Shown here one piece after another: positions 1-11,630 of a DNA stretch of 64,000 nt; positions within the stretch are counted from its first letter, which is position 1; every line of letters starts with the position of its first letter. The translations under genes and the position numbers were made by a program. This DNA comes from Primulina eburnea. Its lineage: Eukaryota > Streptophyta > Magnoliopsida > Lamiales > Gesneriaceae. Where the stretch lies: the NCBI RefSeq assembly GCF_022965805.1, contig NC_133115.1, positions 30,743,321 to 30,807,320 on the forward strand, written 5' to 3'. The notes under the pieces are model-generated. The model did not search any database, was not told the origin of the DNA, and saw only the letters and a program-made list of their open reading frames with translations.

Positions 1-1881
1 TTCATCGCTTTCAACTTTGAACTCCGCCTTGTTGGCCAGTGAATTTACTGCCTCGGCAATCTTTTCCGTTCTTGCTGCAATCTCCATGAGTAAGGATGAT
101 ACCGTGACTAATGGTACAATTTGTACAAGGGCAGGACTTGCAATCGTATCTCCTGCGCCATTATCAGACTCTTCGAGTTTCGGTACAGTTAATGATGCAG
201 TCGATTGTTCAGAGAAAGATTTCAAGGCATTTTGAAGTTCTTCAACGGCGTTGTTCATTTCTTGAACTATTAGAGAGATCTTTGTTGATTTTTTCATTGT
301 ATTGATAACCGTGGATAGTTCTTTTATTACTAATGCGGAACTAGAGCTTAATCTTAAGCAGAACTTGCTGAAATGAGCTTTGAGGACATCCGGAGCCTGA
401 AAATTTCGGAAAAAAGCATGGATGCTTAGTTATAATTGGTGAAAGATAATGTAACAGAACCTGCAGGATCCATTTATGGTACCTTGGCATCTGAATTGAT
501 GCTACCATTAAGGGCTTCAATGCAGTAAGCACAGCTTCTCAGTGAAGCTCCAACCTTGAGGTACTCTTTCCATGGATGTCCAAAACTGAAGCCTCCATGC
601 GCAGGCTCCCATCTGGCAAAATTAGCCTGAGAAAAGCAGTAACATGGTTCAGCAAAATGCATGGGCATTAACTTTAAATGTGCATTATCATGCAGGTTCT
701 CAGGAAACAGAAAATAAGGAGACACACCAAGGATTCTTCGGTAGCCTTAGAACCAAGCACGCATTTGGAGCCTAGCAAAATCTTTTGGGAGCTTCGTTCT
801 TGGTATTATCAGCATTCACATCGTTGCCAAAATAGTCCACTAGACATCCTGTGTTTTTTAATGGAAGAAATCAGTCCATCAATTAACTCTCCCTACATGT
901 AATATGATTTTCATGTTCTGGTCGTGAATATTGTTGTTTTGTTTTACCATCCAAGGAATCAGCAAGCTTCTCCATGTTGTTTCTGATAAGGTTGTGAAGC
1001 TCACTTCCGGCCCACACGGGGAAGAAAAGCATGGTTGTGATGATGCAGATGGAGGTCCCTATCATAATGGTGGATAATCTGTGGTGAGCCAGCTCGAACA
1101 GTTTCTCCACACGATAGCCTGAAACCGAGACTAGGCTAAAGGTGAGGATAAAGATCATGGCCCCATAGTCGAAACGTGCTTTGACCGACGGAATGAATCT
1201 AGAGAAAGTTGCTGCAGCAGCTGCAAGAAAAATGTGCATCCATGGTAATTAATTCCTCATAACAAATTTATTTCGATATGCATGTCTGTAAAAGATGTAC
1301 CTAAGAGGAAAACTGAGAGTTGGAGGATTATGGGTTCAAATCTATGTCCCGACTGACTAGCTATCCAATGAACGCCAACTCCTAGTGCTCCTGCCAAGCA
1401 AGTTCCAATTGCTCTATTCACACATTTGCATAATGTTGCACCTGCATTAATACATACTAATGTGATCACTCATGAATATTACAACAAATAAACAATATCC
1501 TTTCGATTTTTACGACTACGTACCGACGTTGTATTCGAACACAACCACCACAGTCATAACAGCCCACATGGCATTTCCTCCAACTCCACGATACAATGGC
1601 CTCATGTAGTAAAAAACTGACACCAAACAAAGAGCCAGCCCTACTTTAATGCAATGAATGAACTTCTTAGGGTCGTTCAATCCTATGTTCCAAGCCTTTA
1701 GAATGAATCCCCATAAGTTGAACAAAAATCCCATAAAAAATCCTTGTAATGCTCCACAAACTCTGGTTCGTGGCACGCGTTCGGGTACTAGAACCTTCGA
1801 TTGATCCATCCTGCATGTTAATTCTCCATTCCAATCCTCCGCTTGCCGCACTTTCTTTGACCATCTTTCTGGAATTCGCAA
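1..1881 (-). CDS. Aluminium-activated malate transporter (ALMT), 3' end beyond window, frameshifted
   Basis: Encodes an ALMT-family anion channel, a plant membrane protein that passes malate and other anions across the plasma membrane or tonoplast. Exons read on the minus strand: 1881-1524, 1441-1301, 1220-948, 848-728, 626-483 and 396 to beyond base 1, all with GT/AG borders in phase. Exons 1-3 give the six-helix membrane region, including GALQGFFMGFLFNLWGF, YRGVGGNAMWAVMTVVVVFE and FDYGAMIFILTFSLVSVSGYR (17-21 residues shown as family marks, helices at roughly residues 40-190). Exon 5 carries the family motif NFARWEPAHG; exon 6 is the cytosolic tail. Oddities: exon 4 lacks one T in the T-run at 777-780, so the frame hits a stop at 772-774, while the downstream half (KATEESL) continues in another frame. 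No ATG opens exon 1 in frame: the first in-frame ATG is at 1809, or an upstream exon joins at the CTCCTTCATAG acceptor near 1884. Either a recent pseudogene or a sequence error. Confidence 0.88.
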
Positions 1882-2035
1882 AGCTATGAAGGAGAAAAGA
1901 CGTGTTATTTGGTTGAGTGAATGGTTCGAGTTAGCCTATGACAAGAACTGCTCGATGTTCTTCTCCTGCCTCTCTTTTGCAGGCTAGCTAGTTTGATTGC
2001 AGGTCGAGCATCTACATAAATTACACACATGCATG

Positions 2036-2065
<30 letters not shown>
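2036..2065. repeat. (AT)n microsatellite
   Basis: A pure run of alternating A and T, about 30 bases long. Confidence 0.9.
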
Positions 2066-2066
<1 letters not shown>

Positions 2067-2115
2067 CCATTACCACTACACGCATTTATGTAATATATTA
2101 AAGGAAGTGATATTG

Positions 2116-2198
<83 letters not shown>
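2116..2198. repeat. (AT)n microsatellite
   Basis: An alternating A/T run of about 80 bases with one interruption near 2150. Confidence 0.9.
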
Positions 2199-2199
<1 letters not shown>

Positions 2200-3582
2200 G
2201 ATGTTATTAAATATTCATAAATTAATTGCTAAATTTGGAGGATAGTACGGGCAACCAAAATATTTTGGTAGTCAGTTAGGTGTTCTTCTTTTCTGTTGCC
2301 ATCAGTTGCATTTCTCTTTTTATTATATATCACTAATGGGAGCTTTACAAGCTGATTGGTTCATCAAAACTTATGCATGTACAAATTTACTTTTTGGTGG
2401 AACCTAAAACCATTACATCATTTATCGAATGCAAGGAAATTGTATTTTCGGTTCAAAATGTTTGTTTGTTTGCGATATAATATGTATCTTTCGATTTTTA
2501 ATAATTTGTCATTTTTATCTTGAGTATTGATGTGACGATACTATGCACGTTTGTATCACACTAGTGCCACATCAGAAGGACTAAAATCTCCCAAAAAAAA
2601 AAAAGATGACAGGTTAAGAATTCAATTTGATGATACATGTGATCAAAATCGCAAAGATATAAATAAAAACGACCAAAAATACGATTTTCACATATTTTTA
2701 GCATCTATACATTTTTCTAGAAAATTAAATGAATGTGTATATCACGGATGATTATGTATAGCATATAAATATAAATAGGTGAGAATCAAATAAATATAAC
2801 TAATTTAATCTCTTTGGTGCTGTCACGACAATGTAATAAATTTATAATATGGTTCACACTTCGAATTATGTTAATTTATTTTTAATGTGTGTATATATAA
2901 AATGGAGTGGAGATAACATGAATCTTCTAATTAATGCTAATACATTAAATTTTTAATATTCAAGAATGTTTAATATTCTAACATAATTAATTAAATTAGA
3001 TGCGCATCGAATTATTTTTGGTGTGTGCGATTGCATATTAAATAAATTAATTAATGACTAATAAGTTTACAGTACTCTCGAGTGTTGCTCCAATTTTTAT
3101 TTATCAGTGGGCATTAGGTCTTATTAGTGGACCATAATTTATTTATGATAAATCTATACTATTAATTAAAAACACCAAATTAAATTTATCTTTATAACCC
3201 TACTTTTAAATGAATATCCAAAATTACCATAAAAACACCTCTAATTTAATTAATTAAAAAAAACGTACGATATGACATCGCGTGTGTTCTGTCCTTTAGA
3301 TCATCTCCAACCTAAAATCTATTTTAAAGCAACTTTATTTTAAAATAGTACAGTTTATGTATTAGTGCAGTTTCTGCACTAAATACAATATTCATTTTCA
3401 ACTCATCTAATTCAAATCTTACTCTAAAAAAAATATTTCGGAATATTCTTTTTTATATGATTTATTTAATTTTTTTCTTATTATTTATTAAATATTTATT
3501 TTAAAATTTAGTGATATAATAATATCATATTATATAACAATATTTTAATTTTGAATATAAATATTTATAATTAAAAAACAAA

Positions 3583-3682
3583 NNNNNNNNNNNNNNNNNN
3601 NNNNNNNNNNNNNNNNNNNNNNNNNNNNNNNNNNNNNNNNNNNNNNNNNNNNNNNNNNNNNNNNNNNNNNNNNNNNNNNNNN
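3583..3682. other. Assembly gap, 100 N
   Basis: Exactly 100 N characters, the conventional size for a gap of unknown length. A transposon end lies immediately to its right, so the gap probably covers repeat sequence that could not be assembled. Confidence 0.99.
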
Positions 3683-3836
3683 GGAGCGATGTGGATAGTC
3701 ATCCATACCCGCCCCGAACTACATCGGGGATTTTAAAAAATCTCCGAACCCGAACCCGAAAAAATCGAGGATCCCCATCCCCGTTTCGGGTTTTCCCCGC
3801 GGGGCTCCAAACCCATGGGGAAAATTGACATCCCTA
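3683..3836. mobile_element. Right end of a hAT-like element, left part lost in the gap
   Basis: The segment ends in TTGACATCCCTA, whose reverse complement TAGGGATGTCAA matches the terminus type of the hAT-like elements elsewhere in this window (TAGGGGTGTCAA at 4426). Inside it has repeated CCCGAACCCGAA and CCCCGCGGGG motifs, a subterminal composition common in non-autonomous hAT elements of plants. The left terminus is not visible because the assembly gap begins there. Confidence 0.5.
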
Positions 3837-4425
3837 ACTCGGAACGAAGTGAGTTAAAAAATTATCAATTTATTCTATCTATTTGGTAACGTGGGAGGTC
3901 ATCTCATCAATATTTAATTATATTTGACGGTTTTGAGACGATTTGTTCGCAACCCACCACACACCTGTTATTTGGACGGATTGAGAAATTGTCAACTCAA
4001 CTTGTCTATTTGGCGAATCAAGAACGATCAAACAGGTCCCACTCACTTTGACCGTTCTAATTAAAAACAACAATTCTGTGTAATCCAAACGATATATGAA
4101 TTTTTATTTTGTCTCATTGAATTTTGTTGCACGTAAAGAGCAAAAGGACCAAACATCTCAAGATCCAAATTACTCCAAATTTTAGCACGTATTTGAGGCA
4201 TTCATGAGATTTCTCTTCAAAACTAAAATTTTGTTTCGACAATTAATTTATATAATCATGAGATGATGAGATATATGTTGGTGTATAATTTACAAAATCA
4301 TAATGATCTATTTAATATAACGTACATTCTTGAAACATATACTGTAATTTCTTTTAAAAATATTGGGGATATGAGTATTATATCTCAGAACTTTAAAAAA
4401 ATATATACAGGAGATGTCGTGTTGT
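3837..4425. other. Intergenic, nothing recognised
   Basis: AT-rich sequence between two transposon fragments. No open frame of interest and no recognisable repeat ends. Confidence 0.4.
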
Positions 4426-5032
4426 TAGGGGTGTCAATACAGATGTGTTCGGATCGGGATTAAACGAGAGTATTGAAAAACTTTCTGAACTCGAATCAAC
4501 CCTAAAGCTATAAACTGGACTTAAATCAACCGATGATATTTTATTCTTTAAAAACTAATTAAATAAAAATTCAAATTAATAATATTTTAGTTTAAAGTAT
4601 AATAACAAAACTTCACCTGAATATGACAATTTTCATGAGTTTAAATATTTAAATTTAATAGTTTAATTATATAAAACATTAATTCTCTATGAACGCAACC
4701 ATTGTTTATAAAAGTCAAATATCTAACAAAATAAAAATTAATGAATTTTTTATGTTAAATAAATAGGAAATTTTCAAAAATCACAAAATAACTTATCTAT
4801 AAAATAAAAGTGTGATATTTGCATTATGAAAAAAAACAAAATAGTTTGGGTGAGTCAGTTTTTATGAGTAATCTAATTCTTAATTATGATTAAATCTGGT
4901 CAACTTCAATCCAACTCAGCTCAATTTTTTCAGATCTAATCCGATTTGATCATAAAACTAAAATTATCAATTTTAGCTCGATTTTTTTCGTGTTGGCGAG
5001 ATTGACCGGTTAACTCATTTTTGACACCCTTA
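4426..5032. mobile_element. Non-autonomous hAT-like element, 607 bp
   Basis: The left end TAGGGGTGTCAA and the right end TTGACACCCTTA form a terminal inverted repeat with one mismatch. Eight bases on either side (CGTGTTGT before, CTCGTTGT after) match at six of eight positions, which fits an old 8-bp target duplication as made by hAT transposases. The interior is AT-rich with no transposase reading frame, so movement would have needed an enzyme supplied in trans. Confidence 0.7.
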
Positions 5033-5115
5033 CTCGTTGTAATGCTACAAATCATTCAAAACCTGCAATTGAAATCATTTTACCAATTCTCTAAATTGAC
5101 CGTTCATATTTATAT

Positions 5116-8100
5116 TGTAACGTCCCGAAAATTCGAAGGTCCACATAAACTACGTGCATGCAAATTTACAGAAAATAGAAAAATAACTAATTAATTGATT
5201 TTAATTGCTAAATTGATTATGTTGATATGTTTATATGATTTTATAGTAGTTGTCTGCTCGAATGCATTAAAATGTATTTTTAAAAGGTTATTCGAGTTGC
5301 GATCGAGGAAACAGACACCGAACTGAAAAATGAAAATGTTTTTATTAAAATAGTTGTTTTTAATTATTTAAAATAACAGTGATGTTTTTTATTATTTTGA
5401 AAATAAGAAGTTTTGAGGTGCTTTTTATACGCCGGGACGTAATTTTTATCGGTATTTGATTTCATCAAAAATACGAATGTTTGACAACAACCCGGCTAAT
5501 AATTTCTCAACTTTATTAAACAAAATAACTTTATTAAGCACTAATGGGCTATTGGACCTAACAACCTTATTAATGGGCCTAATATACCATTAGTATTTTA
5601 ATTGGTATTTAAAGTGCACAATCCCACCCCAGAACTCACAATCTCACGCTTCCCTCACCCAACAAACAACAAGAACTCTTTGTTCTCACAATACACGGCA
5701 CACACAAGCATCAACAAGAGAAAGTTTCGAAAATTTGCAAGGAAAATTAAGCCAACGTCCCCTCGTCGTGGTTCTTCGATTCATCCACGTTGATTCGTGC
5801 GTTAAATAACGCAAGGCACACCATACTCTTCCTTTACTCATCGTCGTACCATATTATGTATCTAATTATGAATTCCATTGAAAAACAAGTGACACTTTTA
5901 TTTATTTTCGTTTATGCATAAACATGGGTTTTTAAAACATGGTTGTTGAGCCAAAAATTGTTGATTTCATTCATGTAGGGGCTGCCATGATTAGGGAATG
6001 TTTAAGGTTGTTTTTACACGATTTATAGAGTCCTAGGAAGCACGAAAAAGCTGCACACCAGAATCGAATAAGCTGGAATCAACCCCACAATTTTGTTGAT
6101 CAATGGCTCGATTTCAAGGGAACTTGATGCATGGCTTGGCTTTGGCTAGACCAGGGCTGGGCTAGGGTCACGTATGGGTCAGGGAAGGAGTTCTAGCCAC
6201 GCTACGACTCAAGAGACACGACTAGAAAGGAGCCCTAGCAAGCTAGGACTCAACCCGTGAGGCTGCACGGAAGTGCATCAGCATGCACCGGAAAAAAAGG
6301 CTCGGTTAGGGGGCTTCGTGCTGGGCTAGGTTGAGTCACTAGGGTCCAATGGTCTGGGCTCGGGCTGGTCCAGTGGCTAGAGTCCTAGGCGTGAACATAA
6401 AGTCTTATTGCATTAGGGTCTCTCGGTCATGGCATGTTCTAATTGTGGCTTCGATTTTGAGCTTGGGAGCGAGTCCTAGGGGTTCCAAGGGTCCATTGGG
6501 GTCCATAGAGGATCCGGTTCAAAGTTGGTTCAGGATGGTTCGGGCTTGGCTCATTGAAAACGTAAGTTGGCTCATAGGTTCCTTAGGTGGTTCGAGTTAG
6601 GGTCTCCTTTGAACTAAAACTCGAACATAGCTCAACGGGTGTTGAATCATGGTTCATGAGGGCAACATAATTATTAAATAATTTTTAAATTGGTGAATTT
6701 TATATTAAAGTTGGGTTTAATTTGGGATTAAAACATATTAATATGTTATAATTAAATAATAAATTAAAAGCCATCGATTTATGCCAAATAAAAATATGAG
6801 AAAATTTATGTAAGCTTAAATAATTATTTGGTATGATCCAAAGTCAACGGAATTAAACACATGTCAAAAGCGTGAAATTTTACGTCTAGAGGCTAAACAA
6901 TAATTTTACACCCGAAAATTAGTAAATGTCATGGCAGTGTCTTGAATGTTGTTTTATATATTAATATGATTATTTTGCATGTTTATGGAATTTTATGATG
7001 AACGATAACATTAAAAGACATGTTGTATGCTTGGTTTAAAAGAAAAATGTTATATGCTTGTTTAATTTTTATAAGTGATGAAATACGAAATGTTGAAGGA
7101 AGTGAAATAACTGTGACTAATACACTGATATGATGATATGTTAATACGTAGGCCAAGACTCAGTTGACGGGTGTGAGTGTCACTGATGTCCCCGCCGCCT
7201 AGTACTGTGGATACATGTAGATGGATTCATCGCCCAATACAAATACGAATACGAAAGTCACAATTAACGATTTCAACGAAAATGAATACGTATATGAATA
7301 TGATGAATACACATATGTTTATGATAATATGAAAATGTTTATATTTAAGTTTATGTATCATTATGAAAATGTATTTTACGTAAAAATATTTTCATTGTTG
7401 CATGTGATCTGTATACGCATTACTTGTTATCAATATCATGGTTTACTGAATTTTTAAACTCACTAGATGTGATTGATGCAGATGATTATGATAATAATGA
7501 AAATTGAGGTCTTGATGGTTGATCTGACTGAACTAAAGGTGCACATAACTCGGTGACCAGCACTACTTTTCCCCACTAGACTATGGTTATACATTATGAT
7601 TTTTAGGATTATGTTAAAGATTTTTTTTATGATTTTGATTATGATTTTGAGTGGTTTTTGAGATGTTGTTAGTTGTTGGAACTTTTCAAATTCGCAATCT
7701 TGATTTTGATGGTAACAAAACTTGTTAATTGTGTTACTAATGATCTACCTTAGTTGTGCAGCATCTAGGATCACTCACGAAATGTTTACATCGCAAAACT
7801 GAAGACCCAACTGATCGCTCTAAATGAATCAGTTCAACTGGCTACGTCATTTGAGCAGTACAGCTGATTGACCAGTTGATAGGTAATTCAGCAGGAAAAC
7901 CTCAGAAGCCTGGCCAGCCGAAAGAGTGTTCAACTGATGAAGTAACCCAGCTGATCAGTCCAACTGAACGAGTGTGAAATCAGTTCAACTAACGAGTCAA
8001 CTGATTTCACCAGCCCAATTGAAAGATCGGTTCAAACTGACTAGTTCGAAGCATCAGTTAGAATTCTTCAGTTACGGACGATGATAGATTCCTTCAAGTG

Positions 8101-9110
8101 GATTCCAGCTGTGCGAGAAGGTACAAAGCCATTATCCAGTCAAAGGACAATAATGGATGTTGTATCAGAGCATTAAAGACAAAAACGCTTCAGAGGGACA
8201 GTCAAAAAGACGAGACATGTAGTCCAAGAATCCGATTCAAATGCAACGGATACAATAAATGAGTCTCTCTGTACGATCAGCTTCTTCCGCCTATATAAAG
8301 AGAAGATCGGTGAAGACTCAAAACAACATAGGGAGCAATATACAATACTAGAGAGTAAAGGGCACGTCCAGTTGATTATCAGCTTTCAGAATCACTTAAG
8401 CCCAGAGGGAATTATTCATCGTGATATCTGCTTAGTTTAGAAGCCTGTTATCCCTCAGTGTGTGAGAACATTTTTGTTCAGTTCTCACACACATACTTAC
8501 TCTCAATACCACCCAAATACAGTCTTGCACAAAGACATAAAACTTGTGTATGTAGTATTTCTCACATAGACGTTAAATAAGTGTTGACTGAAAGTGTTGT
8601 TTTCAGTCGTAGCTAGGAGTTCAGTTTAGGCAGTAGATAAGTCCTAGCTGAGTGGGCTTGTACACGTAGTTGTATAAATCAAAGTCTTCTAGTGTATCCT
8701 ATCCGTAGAGATAGAAGGGGTGACGTAGGAGCAGTTGAAGTCTCCGAACATCCATAAACATATTTTGTGTATTTAACTGGTTATCTATCGCTTTAAAATT
8801 GTTTTGATTAGTTAGTGTCTTCGTGTGTTCAGTTGTTATCATAACTGAAATACAAGAATGCAAAAACTAATATGTGTTTTTTTCAGTTAGTCAGTTTACA
8901 CAAGTTAAAATATTTTCTAACATTTCAGTTTTATTTACGAATGATTACTTCGAGTTTCTTCCGCTTGGTTTAAAACCAAACTCGATTTAATTCATCGGTG
9001 TTAATATTCTTAGAACACGAGTTATTGAAGCTCATTGAAGGTTGTTGTGTGCGAAATGCCTTCAAAGGCGTTAACACATACGATCCATCATTAGTTTTAG
9101 TAATTTTGCT
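5116..9110. mobile_element. Degenerate LTR-retrotransposon sequence, interrupted at 7674-8922
   Basis: The segment opens with TGTAACGTCCCGAAAATTCG, a start I associate with long LTRs of plant retroelements. It continues with recognisable LTR-type blocks: a CCCCTCGTCGTGG region near 5760, GGATACATGTAGATGGATTC near 7210, and the GACCAGCACTACTTTTCCCC block near 7556. The flank after the nested LTR (8923-9110, with CCTTCAAAGGCGTTAACACA) looks like the same element resuming. No gag or pol frame survives. The right boundary is uncertain and I found no matching second LTR, so this could be a solo LTR or an eroded copy. Confidence 0.45.
7674..8922. mobile_element. Probable solo LTR, about 1.25 kb, nested in an older element
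   Basis: Ends are TGTTGGAA and TTCTAACA, a near-perfect short inverted repeat with the TG...CA rule of LTRs. The first 400 bases are crowded with variants of CAGTTCAACTGA, a motif cluster typical of certain Copia-type LTRs in asterids. A TATA box (CTATATAAAG, 8291-8300) lies where an LTR promoter would be. No second LTR or internal region is present. A clean 5-bp target duplication is not visible, so one boundary may be off by several bases. Confidence 0.55.
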
Positions 9111-9307
9111 TAGTTAGGATTTTTAAACGATTGACGATTGATTTAAACGATTTCTTTTGGATTTTTAAATATTAGTTAGTTGTTTTATATTTTAAAAATG
9201 ATGTAAGGTATTTGAAAGTACAAATATATGTACGATTTTAGTTTCAGACGAATATTAAGAGGGAAAAAAAACTCTAATAATTTTTAAGAAAACGAGTAAT
9301 GAACGTT

Positions 9308-9309
<2 letters not shown>
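9111..9309. other. Intergenic, nothing recognised
   Basis: AT-rich sequence between the retroelement remnant and the microsatellite; no feature seen. Confidence 0.4.

Positions 9310-9371
<62 letters not shown>
9310..9371. repeat. (AT)n microsatellite
   Basis: A pure alternating A/T run of about 62 bases. Confidence 0.9.
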
Positions 9372-9374
<3 letters not shown>

Positions 9375-9594
9375 AGAAAAATGGTTTTGACCATTATAGC
9401 TAAGAATTTACCTCACAATTCACACTCATGCATTTTTTCAAAGGGTTTGTTATATCATGAACATCAATATATTATATAAGGGAAGGAGAAGTACTTCTGT
9501 ATCAAAAGTATTTTCGGGATTTTCAAGTTGCGACGGACTCATTATTAATCATGGCTCCCATATGATTTTGGATGTTCACGAGCATCGATCGCAT

Positions 9595-9799
9595 TGGTTT
9601 CAAATGATTTTAATTGATAAAACCGTCGTAAATATTTTTTTTACGACGGTTTCTTCTCTCACAAAATAAACCTTGCTAAAAAATGATTTTTTTTGTAGTG
9701 ATATTCATATGAGTGGTGGTCATCTCGAAACCGTCGCAAAAAAGCCGTCGCTAAAAAATGATTTTTTTTTGTAGTGATATTCATATGAGTGGTGGTCAT
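9595..9799. mobile_element. CACTA right terminus, tandemly duplicated with its flank
   Basis: AAACCGTCGTAAAT and ACGACGGTTT lie at 9619-9652, then a right terminus TTTTTTTTGTAGTG ends at 9700. About 76 bases on, the same terminus ends again at 9776. Both are followed by the identical flank ATATTCATATGAGTGGTGGT. These are the terminus and subterminal repeats of the CACTA family annotated at 48443 and 55368. No left terminus was found, so this is a truncated element whose end and neighbouring host sequence have been duplicated. Confidence 0.6.
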
Positions 9800-10784
9800 A
9801 ATTGTTGGTATGGTATTTTTTTGTTTTGTCTTGAGAAATCTCGGGATAGAATTTGGTTAACCAAATGGCTATGAGAAAATAGTCGAGGCAATAGTTTGAT
9901 TCTTTTTCCTTAAAACGATATTGTTCCGCTCCGGTGCTCACGGTTATTGGCAATTCGTTTTCGAAGATACAACGACTACCGCTTTAAAATATTAGCACTA
10001 CAAATTTCAAAGCCACAAGAACTTGAAATATCTATCAATATGATATGCAAACTTTTTAATTTCGAATTCTAAGCGTTAAACTTAAAATCCAATTCCAAGA
10101 GTTTATATCTTGCAAAACTTGGATTTAAACGTAAATGCTAAAAAAATATCAAAACTATAAGAAAACTCGTTAATTTAACTCCAAAGATCGAATTTAAGCG
10201 TATAAGCTTAGAAAATCCAAATTAAAGATTTTATATCTTGAAAATTTGAACTTTAAGCACTAATGTTATTCGCATATAGAACTCAATACTCATTTTTCCT
10301 GACAATAGTGTTTTTAATTGAAATTAAGGTTGAAATGCACCTGACATGAAATGAAATATGCAACAATGGACCGAAAATCACAAACTTAAACATGTAAAAT
10401 AGACACATATCATCAATAAATTTAAAAGTTGAAGCTAAATTCTTAAATATTGTGAAATAATAATTTATTAGAATTAACAATAAAAATATTACGAGATTAG
10501 ATATATTTAGTTTTATTTTTTAAGATAAATTTAAATCAAAATTTATAAAAAAAATTTAAAAATTTTAAAATTGAATTTTTAAAATATGACACTATTTAAT
10601 TTAAAATGCTAAATGTTCATATGCTAACGAATATAATATTTGATTTAGCAAATATATGATATTACCTTATTTAAGAAAATATGGGTACGTTGAATTCGGG
10701 TGGACCAATCCAGGTACTTGAGTGAAGAAAGTCGTCACTTGCATACAAGTTCAAATCAACAACTATCCCAAAAATATCCAGAGT
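9800..10784. other. Intergenic, AT-rich
   Basis: No gene recognised. The region 9990-10270 contains loosely repeated phrases around CTTGAAATTT and TTTAAGCGTA that suggest a degenerate repeat, but I could not define units or ends. Confidence 0.4.
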
Positions 10785-10940
10785 AGGTATCTTATGAGAC
10801 AGTTTTACGAATATTTATTTGAGACGAGTAAACCCAACCGATATTCACAATAAAAGGTAATACTTTTTCATGAATGACCCAAATAAGAAATCCGTCTAAC
10901 AGAATACAACCCGTAAAATCTTTTCACATAAATTTTTGTC
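10785..10940 (+). mobile_element. Palindromic GAGACGGTCTC element, diverged copy
   Basis: A member of the small repeat family with palindromic ends and core CCGATATTCACAATAAAA followed by ATGACCCAAATAAGA. The end palindromes are eroded (ATGAGACAGTTTTACG on the left). Confidence 0.7.
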
Positions 10941-11201
10941 AAATATAGAATGATAAAAGTGAGAACTTACTTTTTTTGTTCTTAATAAAAAAGAGAGAGA
11001 AGCCCATTTTAGTTTTTAAAAACACACGAAGAGTCCTTTAGTTAGAGAAGCCAACAACTAAATACTTTTTATATAAAAAAATATTTTCTTAAAACAATAT
11101 TATTTGGTCTAACCTAATTTTCGGTCCTAAATTTGAAACTTTGATGTCATTTGAATTACTATTCATCAGCAAAAAGTGTTTTTTGGAAGCAATAATTTTT
11201 G

Positions 11202-11381
11202 AGTAGGTCTCATGTGAGACCGTCTCACGGATACTAATCTGTGAGACGGGACAACCCTACTCATATTCACAATAAAAAGTAATACTCTTAGCATAAAAAA
11301 ATATACTTTTTCATGGATGATCCAAATAAGAGTCCGTCTCACAAATTCGATCCGTGAGACCGTCTCACACAAATTTTTGCC
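11202..11381 (+). mobile_element. Palindromic GAGACGGTCTC element, well-preserved copy
   Basis: Full-length copy of about 180 bp. Left end TGTGAGACCGTCTCACGGAT, right end CCGTGAGACCGTCTCACACA; the two ends are inverted repeats of each other and each is itself palindromic. The core has ATATTCACAATAAAAAGTA and GGATGATCCAAATAAGAG. No coding capacity. Confidence 0.85.
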
Positions 11382-11630
11382 ATAATTTTTAGTCTTTTAG
11401 CTTCTGTTTCTATTTCTATTTAAAATAAAAACAAAAATATATTTTATCATTTATCTAAACGTCAAAACTTATTCTGTTTTTTTTTCTTAAATAAAAACAC
11501 TTTGAAAATCATACTTATTTAATTGTTTTTTATGTTTCCACTTTTGTATCTAAATTGATCTTGAATATAAAACTTAATCAATAACCTATCAATATTTATC
11601 ATTGAAAAAAATTCATGTCAAATAATAAAA

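Larger units (their letters stand above)
1882..3582. other. Intergenic, AT-rich, upstream of ALMT
   Basis: This stretch is the 5' side of the ALMT gene. It holds two AT microsatellites (annotated separately), then AT-rich sequence without a convincing coding region. Around 3300-3460 is a segment beginning CATCTCCAACC with a run of A/T-rich imperfect inverted repeats, which looks like a degenerate small transposon, but I could not find its ends. The sequence runs into the assembly gap at 3583. Confidence 0.5.

Noticed and set aside
1667..1864. 65-residue frame starting with a good ATG (MVKESAASGG) at the ALMT N terminus.
   Set aside because: It reads the ALMT exon in the wrong frame; the conserved transmembrane sequence is in the other frame.
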